Below, piece after piece: positions 45,916 through 53,634 of a DNA stretch of 64,000 nucleotides. Positions within the stretch are counted from its first letter, which is position 1. Each line of letters starts with the position of its first letter. Location of the stretch: positions 1 to 64,000 of the forward strand of contig NZ_RZRU01000013.1 in NCBI RefSeq assembly GCF_003997495.1, written 5' to 3'. The position numbers and the translations under genes are program-made. Source of the DNA: Mesorhizobium sp. M7A.F.Ca.US.008.03.1.1 (lineage in GTDB: Bacteria > Pseudomonadota > Alphaproteobacteria > Rhizobiales > Rhizobiaceae). Below the pieces are notes generated by a model that saw only the letters and a list, made by a program, of their open reading frames with translations, did not search any database and had not been told where the DNA came from.

Positions 45916-47892
45916 TCAGGCCGCGCGTTTGCGCCGGCGGTCGGGCGTGATCGCTTCCTCGGTCAGTTGCGCGATCGCCTGGTCAAGGCCAAGCGATTCC
46001 TGATCGCGCGAGCCCAGCCGGCGCATGTTGACCGTCTGCTCTTCCGCCTCGCGCTTGCCGCAGACGAGGATGACCGGAACCTTGGCTAGGCTGTGCTCGC
46101 GGACCTTGTAGTTGATCTTCTCGTTGCGCAAATCCGCTTCCGCCAGAAGCCCCGTGGCCTTCAGCTTTGCCACCACCTCGGTCGCATAGTCGTCGGCATC
46201 GGACGTGATCGTCGCCACCACCACCTGCAGCGGCGCGAACCACAGCGGGAAGTGGCCGGAATAGTGCTCGATCAGGATGCCGAGGAAGCGCTCCATCGAG
46301 CCGCAGATGGCGCGGTGCACCATCACAGGCTGCTTCTTCTCGGAATCGGAGCCGATATAGAAGGCGCCAAACCGTTCCGGCAGGTTGAAGTCGACCTGCG
46401 TCGTGCCGCACTGCCATTCGCGGCCGATGGCATCCTTCAGCACATATTCGAACTTCGGCCCGTAGAAGGCGCCCTCACCCGGATTGATCGAGGTCTTGAT
46501 CCGATTGCCGGACCGCGTCCTTATCGTCTCCAGGACGTTGCCCATGATGGCCTCGGCGTGATCCCACGCCTCGTCGGTGCCGACGCGCTTGTCCGGCCGT
46601 GTCGACAGCTTGACGCTGACTTCTTCAAAACCAAAATCGGCATAGGTCGACAGGATCAAATCGTTGATGCGCAGGCACTCCGCCGCCAGTTGCTCCTCGG
46701 TGCAGAAGATGTGCGCATCGTCCTGCGTGAAGCCGCGCACGCGCATCAGCCCGTGCAGCGCGCCGGATGGCTCGTAGCGGTGGACATTGCCGAATTCCGC
46801 AAGTTTTACGGGAAGATCGCGATAAGACTTCAACCCATGCTTGAAAATCTGCACATGGCCCGGACAATTCATCGGCTTCAGCGCGAAGACACGGTCGTCA
46901 TCGGTATCGTCGCCGGCGACCGTCACCTTGAACATGGCGTCGCGATACCAACCCCAGTGGCCTGACGTCTCCCACAGGCTCTTGTCGAGCACCTGCGGCG
47001 CGTTGACCTCCTGATAGCCTTGCTCGTCGAGGCGGCGGCGCATGTAGTTGACCAGGTTCTGGAACATCTTCCAGCCCTTGGCGTGCCAAAAGACGACGCC
47101 CGGTCCCTCTTCCTGGAAATGGAACAGGTCCATCTCGCGGCCGATCTTCCTGTGGTCGCGCTTCTCGGCCTCCTCCAGCATCGTCTGGTAGGCTTCGAGC
47201 TGCGCCTGGTCCGCCCAGGCCGTGCCGTAGATGCGGGTCAGCATCGGGTTGTTCGAATCGCCGCGCCAATAGGCACCGGCCACCTTCATCAGCTTGAAGG
47301 CGTTGCCGATCTGCCCGGTCGAGGCCATGTGCGGGCCGCGGCAAAGGTCAAACCAGTCGCCCTGCGCGTAGATCTTGAGATCCTGATCCTCGGGAATGGC
47401 GTCGATCAGCTCCAGCTTGTAGCGTTCGCCCTTGTCGGCAAACACTTTTTTCGCCTTGTCGCGCGACCAGACTTGCTTGGTGAACGGCTTGTTGCGCGCA
47501 ATGATCTCGCGCATCTTCTTCTCGATCACCGGAAAATCGTCGGGCGTGAACGGCTCGTTGCGGGCGAAATCGTAATAGAACCCGTTCTCGATCACCGGCC
47601 CGATGGTCACCTGCGTTCCCGGCCACAGTTCCTGCACGGCTTCCGCCAGCACGTGTGCGGTGTCGTGGCGGATCAGTTCCAGTGCGCGCGGGTCGTCACG
47701 GGTGACGATCTCGACCTTGCCGGACTTGCCGAGCGGATCGCTGAGGTCGCGCACCACGCCGTCGATCGAGTAGGCTACGGCCTTTTTGGCCAGCGACTTC
47801 GAGATCGATTCGGCCAGGCCGGCACCGGTCATCGCCGCGTCGTATTCACGGACGGAACCATCGGGAAATGTCAGGGAAACAGAATTCAGCAT
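45916..47892 (-). CDS. thrS: Threonyl-tRNA synthetase
   Basis: Class II synthetase of 658 residues that charges tRNA-Thr. An N-terminal TGS domain (VSLTFPDGSVREYDAAMTGAGLAES) and the editing domain with RHDTAHVLAEAVQ are followed by the catalytic core, including the zinc-ligand segment AAVLKPMNCPGH-like (FALKPMNCPGHVQIFKHG), and class II motifs (RYEPSGALHGLMRVRGFTQDDAHIF). The C-terminal anticodon-binding domain ends in basic residues (RRKRAA). Full length. A terminator follows. Confidence 0.97.
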   Translation of the reverse strand: MLNSVSLTFPDGSVREYDAAMTGAGLAESISKSLAKKAVAYSIDGVVRDLSDPLGKSGKVEIVTRDDPRALELIRHDTAHVLAEAVQELWPGTQVTIGPVIENGFYYDFARNEPFTPDDFPVIEKKMREIIARNKPFTKQVWSRDKAKKVFADKGERYKLELIDAIPEDQDLKIYAQGDWFDLCRGPHMASTGQIGNAFKLMKVAGAYWRGDSNNPMLTRIYGTAWADQAQLEAYQTMLEEAEKRDHRKIGREMDLFHFQEEGPGVVFWHAKGWKMFQNLVNYMRRRLDEQGYQEVNAPQVLDKSLWETSGHWGWYRDAMFKVTVAGDDTDDDRVFALKPMNCPGHVQIFKHGLKSYRDLPVKLAEFGNVHRYEPSGALHGLMRVRGFTQDDAHIFCTEEQLAAECLRINDLILSTYADFGFEEVSVKLSTRPDKRVGTDEAWDHAEAIMGNVLETIRTRSGNRIKTSINPGEGAFYGPKFEYVLKDAIGREWQCGTTQVDFNLPERFGAFYIGSDSEKKQPVMVHRAICGSMERFLGILIEHYSGHFPLWFAPLQVVVATITSDADDYATEVVAKLKATGLLAEADLRNEKINYKVREHSLAKVPVILVCGKREAEEQTVNMRRLGSRDQESLGLDQAIAQLTEEAITPDRRRKRAA

Positions 47893-47936
47893 GTGTATCT
47901 CCTATCCAGTCCCGCAAACGAGCGCGGGTGGTTGAA

Positions 47937-47985
47937 ATGCATGTCGCCCAAAAGTGTATGGCGGTTTTCGGATTCCGACATGCAT
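47937..47985. repeat. Palindromic intergenic element, family A copy 3
   Basis: Perfect ATGCATGTC...GACATGCAT ends around CGCCCAAAAGTG...CGGTTTTCGG. It lies in the 175-base gap between the start of thrS and the end of the beta-lactamase gene, so it could shape the 3' end of the beta-lactamase mRNA or the 5' leader of thrS, depending on where transcription starts. Confidence 0.85.
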
Positions 47986-48067
47986 AGGGAAAAGCCGGAT
48001 GCGTCCGGCGCGGCTGTCTTTTATGGACAGATTCCGCCGCCGTAAAGCCCGGCTCAGATGTCAGCGT

Positions 48068-48895
48068 TCATTTGATGAGGAGCGGCAGATCCTTCAGGAA
48101 CGCCGCCCGGGTCTTGAGGCCTTTGGGCATATCGGTGCGGTTGGTGTCGACGACAAGCCGCGCAAAGACGATCTGGCGGCCATCCTTGTTCGCCCAGCCG
48201 ACGAACCAACCGAGCGAGCGCTTGTCCTGGACCTTGTCGGCGTCGTTGCGCAGCCTGGTGCTGCCGGTCTTGCCCTGCACGGTCCAGCCTCCGGCCTGGA
48301 ACGTCGGGATGATGGCTGATGTCATGTCGTAGGCCCTGGCCGAGACCGGCAGCTTGCGGGCCAGCAGCTTGCGCAGGAAATCGACCTGCTCGACCGGCGT
48401 GATCTTGAGCGAGGAATTCACCCAGGACTGGGTCAAACCATCGTTTTTGCCGGGGTTGCCGGAAACATCTGAATTGCCGTAGTCGAATTTCGAGACATAG
48501 CCGGCAAATCTTTGCGACCCAAGCCGGCGAGTGATTTCCCGGGAAAACCACAGGACCGAATCACGCTCCCAGATCACCGGATCGACGGTCTTCTGATCCC
48601 GCTTCACCGCCTTGAACTCCGGCTTGTAGTCCCAGCTCGGCGTGTGCTCGTCGTTCAGGATCCCGCTGTCATAACCGATCAGCGACAGCGGCACCTTGAA
48701 CGTCGATGCCGGGCTGAACCGCTGGTCGCACACCCCGTCCTGGTAGAGCGTCTTGCCGCTCGCCGCATCTGAGATCACGGTGCACTGCACGTCCCCAAGC
48801 GGCGCCGATTGCGCACGCAGCGGAAATCCCAGCAGCCAGGCGAGCAGGAACAGGATTCCGGCAAAGATGAAGGGAAGACGGTCAAAATTGCGCAT
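48068..48895 (-). CDS. Class D (OXA-type) beta-lactamase
   Basis: Periplasmic serine beta-lactamase of 275 residues. The signal peptide ends about residue 28 (LRAQS). All class D active-site motifs are present: STFK with the nucleophile S64 and the carboxylatable K67, YGN at 139-141 and KTGS at 209-212. QSWVNSSLKITPVEQ carries the tryptophan that stabilises the carbamylated lysine. It should hydrolyse penicillins; the spectrum cannot be read from sequence. It is a chromosomal-looking gene with no mobile element near it, and sits alone downstream of thrS on the same strand. Confidence 0.93.
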   Translation of the reverse strand: MRNFDRLPFIFAGILFLLAWLLGFPLRAQSAPLGDVQCTVISDAASGKTLYQDGVCDQRFSPASTFKVPLSLIGYDSGILNDEHTPSWDYKPEFKAVKRDQKTVDPVIWERDSVLWFSREITRRLGSQRFAGYVSKFDYGNSDVSGNPGKNDGLTQSWVNSSLKITPVEQVDFLRKLLARKLPVSARAYDMTSAIIPTFQAGGWTVQGKTGSTRLRNDADKVQDKRSLGWFVGWANKDGRQIVFARLVVDTNRTDMPKGLKTRAAFLKDLPLLIK

Positions 48896-49043
48896 TTTCT
48901 GCTCGCTCCAGAAAGGGGGTTCGCGAGCGGCTTAGCGAGGTCTCTTGTCTCGATTTTGTCTCAAATGCGCAGTCTTTGTGCAGGCTTGTGTTAACCCTAC
49001 CGGATCGTAAACGTGCAGTGCCGCCGGGACATGACCGGTGCCA

Positions 49044-49418
49044 TCACCCCTGCGCTTCGCCACGCTTGCTGCCGATCCGCCAGTACCGCCAGGGCATGAA
49101 CCAGATATAGCGCTCCGCCAAGGCTTCCGGCACGCGGTCGATGCCATGCGTGCCGAATGGCCCGCAGCGCAGCACGCGGAAAAATCCCATCCAGCCGCCG
49201 GCCCACAGGCCATGGCGGGCGATCGCCTCATGCGCATATTCCGAACAAGTCGGCAGATGCCGGCAGGAATTGCCGACAAAGCCCGACAGCGTCAGCTGGT
49301 AAAGGCGCACGAGCGACGTACCGAGAAGACGGCCTGGCGTCTTGCGCCATGGACCGGGCCAGTTGCGGCCGCGTTTTTGCGACCCGACGATATGCGCATG
49401 CCCATGCTGGTCGCGCAC
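49044..49418 (-). CDS. yidD: Membrane protein insertion efficiency factor YidD
   Basis: Small YidD protein of 124 residues that helps YidC insert membrane proteins. The core GRLLGTSLVRLYQLTLSGFVG, then NSCRHLPTCSEYAHEAIARHG and WMGFFRVLRCGPFGTHGID, carries the family's conserved cysteines. GTG 49418 is chosen because AAGGAG lies six bases before it; a GTG one codon up is too close. Longer open frames upstream lack any such site. In many bacteria yidD lies beside rnpA and yidC; here it is isolated, which is usual in rhizobia. Confidence 0.88.
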   Translation of the reverse strand: MRDQHGHAHIVGSQKRGRNWPGPWRKTPGRLLGTSLVRLYQLTLSGFVGNSCRHLPTCSEYAHEAIARHGLWAGGWMGFFRVLRCGPFGTHGIDRVPEALAERYIWFMPWRYWRIGSKRGEAQG

Positions 49419-49503
49419 CACAGTCTCCTTATCGCGTTTCCCACGCGATAGATGTGGACTTCTGCTGGAGAACGCAATCCCCGCTCCTTGCGTGTCCCCG
49501 CCA

Positions 49504-49662
49504 TCACGGACGGGAACGGCGAAGCGGCTGCCTGTCTGTCGACGGCGCCCAGTGGTCACGACTGGCCGGCTCTTCGCGGCGCTTTGCATACTGCTTTTCG
49601 TCACGCCATTGAAACGTCGCGATCCGCACGACATCGCCAAAGATGCTCAGCAACTGGATCAT
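49504..49662 (-). CDS. Putative small basic protein, 52 residues
   Basis: A short reading frame from ATG 49662 (MIQLLSIFGDVVRIATFQW) to TGA at 49504, with an excellent ribosome binding site AAAGGAG seven bases before the start. Rich in Arg at the end; no motif known to me. It fills the 325-base gap between yidD and the divergent LysR gene, and could be the target of that regulator or the first gene of a unit with yidD. Support is the ribosome binding site and position only. Confidence 0.42.
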   Translation of the reverse strand: MIQLLSIFGDVVRIATFQWRDEKQYAKRREEPASRDHWAPSTDRQPLRRSRP

Positions 49663-49747
49663 GATCGGTCTCCTTTGACATCGATTAGACCGCCGCTGGC
49701 CTTCGCCTTCAAACGAGTATAATTTCCACTTCGGATAATCCTGGGTT

Positions 49748-50659
49748 ATGCGAATGAAGCGCGGACGCCTGCCGCTGACGGCATTGAGGAGTTTTGAGGC
49801 GGCGGGCCGGCATCTGAGCTTCAGCCGGGCCGCCGAGGAGCTTTTCGTCTCGCAGGCGGCGATCAGCCGGCAGATCCGAGAGCTCGAAATCTTCCTGCAT
49901 CAACCCTTGTTCGAACGTCACCATCGCCGTGTCGAACTGACCGACACCGGCCGACGTCTGCTGGATCAGCTTGTCAGAAGTTTCGACGCCATCGACACCT
50001 TGCTTGGCGATCTGGTGGCAACGCCGGCGCAGTCCGTGGTGCGCGTCAGTGTCGAGCCGTCGCTTGCATCCGTGTGGCTGGTGCCCCGGCTCAACCGGTT
50101 TCGCCAATTGCGGCCCGATATCGACGTCTCCCTCGAGGTCGATCCAAGGCTGATCGAGTTCCGCAGCGATCAGCCGGAGCTTGCCTTGCGCTTCAGCGCG
50201 CATGCCACCTCGTGGCCGCGCAGCCAGGCGGAGCGGCTTGCCTCGACAGTCGATTCGCCGGTCCTGTCGCCGGCGCTGCTTGCTTCTGGCCCCGCCCTCA
50301 GGAAGCCGATCGATCTTGGCCGCTACACGCTCTTGCACGAGGAGAACCGCCAGGGCTGGGCGCGCTGGTTCGAAGCGGCCGGCGTGCCCGCCGACGCCAT
50401 ACCCGCGCGCGGGCCGATGCTGGCGGATGCGTCGCTTTCAAAGCAGGCCGCCTTGCTCGGACATGGCGTGGCATTGGGCGATCTCTTGCAGATCGGCGGG
50501 GAAATCGCATCCGGCGCGCTGGTCAAGCCGTTCCATATCGACGTCGCTTCCGGCGCCTATTGGCTGGTGGCCAGAAACCTGCGCGACCTCTCGGAACCTG
50601 CCGCCGCGTTCGCCGACTGGCTCAGAAGCGAATTTGCCGAAAGCAGAGGTGCTCTGTAA
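49748..50659 (+). CDS. LysR-family regulator, GcvA/AmpR-like
   Basis: A 303-residue LysR regulator. The N-terminal helix-turn-helix reads LPLTALRSFEAAGRHLSFSRAAEELFVSQAAISRQIRELE, and LPALRSFEAAGRH is typical of the GcvA/AmpR branch. An effector-binding domain begins near residue 95. The C-terminal part ends ALVKPFHI...AYWLVARN. LysR proteins usually control the divergent neighbour, here the small frame at 49504-49662. The class D beta-lactamase lies only 850 bases away but yidD is in between, so an AmpR-like role is a guess. Confidence 0.92.
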   Translation: MRMKRGRLPLTALRSFEAAGRHLSFSRAAEELFVSQAAISRQIRELEIFLHQPLFERHHRRVELTDTGRRLLDQLVRSFDAIDTLLGDLVATPAQSVVRVSVEPSLASVWLVPRLNRFRQLRPDIDVSLEVDPRLIEFRSDQPELALRFSAHATSWPRSQAERLASTVDSPVLSPALLASGPALRKPIDLGRYTLLHEENRQGWARWFEAAGVPADAIPARGPMLADASLSKQAALLGHGVALGDLLQIGGEIASGALVKPFHIDVASGAYWLVARNLRDLSEPAAAFADWLRSEFAESRGAL

Positions 50660-50676
50660 CGGTCGGTTATCGGCCC

Positions 50677-51123
50677 TCAGGCCGCTTCTTCGGCGCGCTT
50701 CTTCTCGATTTGGCCGATCGCGTCGACCACGGCATCGAAAGTCAGCATGGTCGAAGCGTGCCGCGCCTTGTAGTCGCGCACCGGCTCCAAATATCTGAGA
50801 TCCGCAAAGCGGCCGTCCGGCGGGGCGCCATTTTCCTTGAGCATCTTCAGCATGGTGTCGCGCACCGCTCGCAATTCCTCAGCACTCGCGCCGACGACAT
50901 GCTGCGCCATGATCGATGACGACGCCTGGCCGAGCGCGCAGGCCTTCACGTCATGGGCAAAGTCTGTGACCACGCCGTCCTGCATCTTGAGGTCGACGGT
51001 GACGGTCGAGCCGCATAGCTTGGAGTGCGCCTTGGCGGTCGCGTCAGGATGATCGAGACGGCCGATGCGGCCAATGTTCCCGGCAAAACCGAGAATTTTC
51101 GTGTTGTAGACCTCGTTTATCAT
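50677..51123 (-). CDS. NifU/IscU-like iron-sulfur scaffold protein
   Basis: A 148-residue protein of the IscU/SufU N-terminal family that builds transient Fe-S clusters. Two cluster-ligand regions are present: HSKLCGSTVTVDL and HDVKACALGQASSSIM. The third cysteine of IscU, near the C-terminus, is not seen: the place reads KARHASTMLTFDA. The NPxCGD of IscU is also changed. ATG 51123 (MINEVYNTKILGFAGNI) is preferred to an ATG eight codons above. Divergent from folE, convergent with the LysR gene. Confidence 0.85.
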   Translation of the reverse strand: MINEVYNTKILGFAGNIGRIGRLDHPDATAKAHSKLCGSTVTVDLKMQDGVVTDFAHDVKACALGQASSSIMAQHVVGASAEELRAVRDTMLKMLKENGAPPDGRFADLRYLEPVRDYKARHASTMLTFDAVVDAIGQIEKKRAEEAA

Positions 51124-51198
51124 TATTTTCCAATCCGTCGCCGCCAAGCGAACAGCGATTGCCGCTGTCGTGTCTTCCTTTCGCTCGCTATGACCTTA

Positions 51199-51204
51199 TA
51201 TAAT
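51199..51204 (+). promoter_or_regulatory. -10-like TATAAT upstream of folE
   Basis: An exact TATAAT stands 158 bases before the folE start in the divergent gap with the scaffold gene. A -35 at the proper distance is poor (TTCCTT), so the assignment is weak. Confidence 0.3.
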
Positions 51205-51362
51205 GCTGGCAGTCCGGTATCGACAAGAACGACGAAGCCAATGTCCTTGCCGGGAAGTTCACGCCGCTTACGGGGCTGGAAACGAGGCGAGTTTCCGACA
51301 CCGAAAGGTCGTGGTCCGTTCAACTCGTTCCTCCGCCGAGAGGGACTACGGGAGACGCCTTT

Positions 51363-51998
51363 ATGGATGCCGTCATCAAGAAACTCATGCCACAGTCAGC
51401 CTATATGGAAAAGCCGGTCACCGACCGGCCAAGCGAAGCCGAAGTCGAAGCCGCCGTGCGCACGCTTTTGCGCTGGACCGGCGACAATCCGGACCGCGAA
51501 GGGCTGGTCGACACGCCGAAGCGGGTGGCAAAGGCCTATCGCGAAATGTTCGGTGGCTACGACATGTGCCCGGCGGACGAGCTCGGCCGCACATTCGAGG
51601 AGGTCGCCGGCTACGATGACCTGGTCATCGTCAAGGACATAACGTTTCATTCGCATTGCGAGCACCATATGGTGCCGATCATCGGCAAGGCGCATGTCGG
51701 GTACCTTCCGGACGGCAAGGTCGTCGGCCTGTCCAAGATCGCCCGCGTCGTCGATATCTTCGCCCACCGCCTGCAGACTCAGGAGGCGCTGACTGCGCAG
51801 ATCGCCGGCGTCATCCAGGACGTGCTCAATCCGCGCGGCGTCGCCGTCATGATCGAGGCCGAGCACATGTGCATGGCCATGCGCGGCATCCGCAAGCAGG
51901 GTTCAACCACGCTGACCTCGACCTTCACCGGCGTTTTCAAGGACACGCCCGAAGAGCAGGTCCGTTTCGTCACCATGGTGCGCGGCGGCGGGGTCTGA
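51363..51998 (+). CDS. folE: GTP cyclohydrolase I
   Basis: First enzyme of folate (tetrahydropterin) synthesis, making dihydroneopterin triphosphate from GTP; 211 residues. The zinc site shows HSHCEHHMVPIIGKAHVGY, and RKQGSTTLTSTFTGVF and PRGVAVMIEAEHMCMAMRGI are further family marks. ATG 51363 follows GGGAGACGCCTTT. A family B palindromic element follows the gene and separates it from hisI, which reads in the same direction. Confidence 0.97.
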   Translation: MDAVIKKLMPQSAYMEKPVTDRPSEAEVEAAVRTLLRWTGDNPDREGLVDTPKRVAKAYREMFGGYDMCPADELGRTFEEVAGYDDLVIVKDITFHSHCEHHMVPIIGKAHVGYLPDGKVVGLSKIARVVDIFAHRLQTQEALTAQIAGVIQDVLNPRGVAVMIEAEHMCMAMRGIRKQGSTTLTSTFTGVFKDTPEEQVRFVTMVRGGGV

Positions 51999-52021
51999 TC
52001 GGCCCTCGCCGGCCATCAGAC

Positions 52022-52086
52022 CATGACCCCGAAAAGTGGAGACCGGTTTTCTCGGATAAACGGAAACCGTTTGTCCCGAGATCATG
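52022..52086. repeat. Palindromic intergenic element, family B copy 2
   Basis: Same 65-base layout as the copy at 24386 (CATGA...GATCATG; core CCCGAAAAGTG and CCGGTTTTCTCGG) with a few substitutions. The inner stem has a wobble and a bulge (CTCGGATAAACGG against CCGTTTGTCCCGAG). It lies 24 bases after the folE stop and ends 25 bases before hisI, covering an alternative hisI start at 52084. Confidence 0.88.
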
Positions 52087-52110
52087 GTCAAAGAGGAAAA
52101 TGGACCGGCA

Positions 52111-52572
52111 ATGTCGGCACTGGAATTTCCAAAAGCTCCGTCAGACAAGAAAGCGCTTGAGGAAGGCGCGGTGTTCTCGCCGCGCTTCGACGCTGCCGGG
52201 CTGGTCACGGTGGTCGTCACCGATGCCGGAGACGGCATGCTGTTGATGGTTGCGCATATGAATGCGCAAGCACTGGCGCTGACGCTGGAGACCGGCATCG
52301 CCCACTACTGGTCGCGCTCGCGCAGCGCGCTTTGGAAAAAGGGCGAAACATCAGGCAATTTTCAGCATGTCGTCGAGATGCTCACGGATTGTGACCAGGA
52401 TGCCATATGGTTGCGCGTCAAAGTGTTGGGCCACGACGCAACCTGTCACACTGGCCGACGTTCATGCTTTTATCGGACGGTGGGGCTGATCGATGGCAAG
52501 GGGACGCTTGCCTTCGACGGCAGCAAGCCGCTGTTCGATGCGGAAAACACGTATCGGAAACCATCAGCTTGA
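52111..52572 (+). CDS. hisI: Phosphoribosyl-AMP cyclohydrolase
   Basis: Histidine biosynthesis enzyme that opens the purine ring of phosphoribosyl-AMP; 153 residues with no fused HisE domain. Motifs: WSRSRSALWKKGETSGN, TDCDQDAIWLRV and CHTGRRSCFYR, the last with the zinc-binding cysteines. ATG 52111 is chosen; an in-frame ATG at 52084 lies inside the palindromic element. AGAGGA is 13-14 bases above 52111, rather far. Other his genes are not in this window. Confidence 0.94.
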   Translation: MSALEFPKAPSDKKALEEGAVFSPRFDAAGLVTVVVTDAGDGMLLMVAHMNAQALALTLETGIAHYWSRSRSALWKKGETSGNFQHVVEMLTDCDQDAIWLRVKVLGHDATCHTGRRSCFYRTVGLIDGKGTLAFDGSKPLFDAENTYRKPSA

Positions 52573-52653
52573 ACCTTCTGCCTGACACCATGCACACAGA
52601 TTCATCATTTCGATACGGCCCGCTCGTATAGTAGCCGTGGGACAAGGGAGATC

Positions 52654-53628
52654 ATGATGCTCGAGTGGGCGTCATTGCGTAACAGACCAGATGTCAGGGA
52701 GGCCAACGGCCTGTCCTCGTCAGGCGGCGCGTCCGAAACGAACTCCCAGAAGAAAACAGGCATTTCGCTCGCCTTGGGTGGCGGTTGCGCCCGCGGTTGG
52801 GCGCATATCGGCGTGCTACGTGCGCTCGACGAAGCCGGCATCGAAGTATCGATGATCGCCGGTACCTCGATCGGCGCGCTGGTCGGCGGCTGCTATCTCG
52901 CCGGCAAACTGGACGAGCTCGAAGAATTCGCCCGCAGCCTGACAAAGCGCCGCATCTTCGGCCTGCTCGATCTCAATTTGCGCGGCAGCGGCCTGTTCGG
53001 CGGCATGAAGCTCGACGCCCGGCTGCGTGAGCACATGGCCGGCATTCGTTTCGAGGACCTTGCCAAGCCGTTCGTCGCGGTCACCTCCGAAATCCGCACC
53101 GGCCACGAAATCTGGCTGTCGAGCGGCTCATTGATCACCGCCATGCGCGCCTCTTATGCGCTTCCCGGCGTGTTCGAGCCGGTGAATTGCAATGGCCGCG
53201 TGCTGGTCGACGGCGCGCTGGTGAACCCCGTACCGGTTTCGGTCTGCCGCGCGTACGAGCAGCCACTCGTCGTGGCGGTCAACCTTCACTACGACCTGTT
53301 CGGCCGTGCCGCCGTCATCAAGCACAGCGCCGGCGAACTGGTCGTCGAAAAGGACGCTCCGCGGCCTGGCCAGATCGACGCCGAGCGCCAGTCGCATCAG
53401 ACGCGGCTCGGCATCACCGGCGTCATGGTCGAGGCCTTCAACATCATTCAGGACCGCATTTCGCGCGCCAGGCTTGCCGGCGATCCGCCCGACATGTCGC
53501 TGCAGCCGAAGCTCAGCCATATCGGCCTGACCGAATTCCACCGCGCCGACGAGGCGATCAACCTCGGCTATCAGGCGACGATGGCACAGATCGGCGAACT
53601 GACCCGGCTGCAGACCGTACTGGCCTGA
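52654..53628 (+). CDS. Patatin-like phospholipase (RssA-type)
   Basis: Serine esterase of 324 residues. The oxyanion loop LALGGGCARGWAHIGVLRAL, the nucleophile motif GTSIG (G-x-S-x-G) and the catalytic Asp in VDGALVNPVPV make the Ser-Asp dyad of the patatin family. An unstructured-looking N-terminal extension of about 35 residues precedes the domain. GGGAG precedes ATG 52654. It likely works on phospholipids at the inner membrane; substrate unknown. Convergent with recJ. Confidence 0.92.
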   Translation: MMLEWASLRNRPDVREANGLSSSGGASETNSQKKTGISLALGGGCARGWAHIGVLRALDEAGIEVSMIAGTSIGALVGGCYLAGKLDELEEFARSLTKRRIFGLLDLNLRGSGLFGGMKLDARLREHMAGIRFEDLAKPFVAVTSEIRTGHEIWLSSGSLITAMRASYALPGVFEPVNCNGRVLVDGALVNPVPVSVCRAYEQPLVVAVNLHYDLFGRAAVIKHSAGELVVEKDAPRPGQIDAERQSHQTRLGITGVMVEAFNIIQDRISRARLAGDPPDMSLQPKLSHIGLTEFHRADEAINLGYQATMAQIGELTRLQTVLA

Positions 53629-53634
53629 TCAACC

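Noticed and set aside
51318..51330. GTTC...GTTC pair upstream of folE as a LexA box
   Set aside because: The spacer is five bases, not seven.
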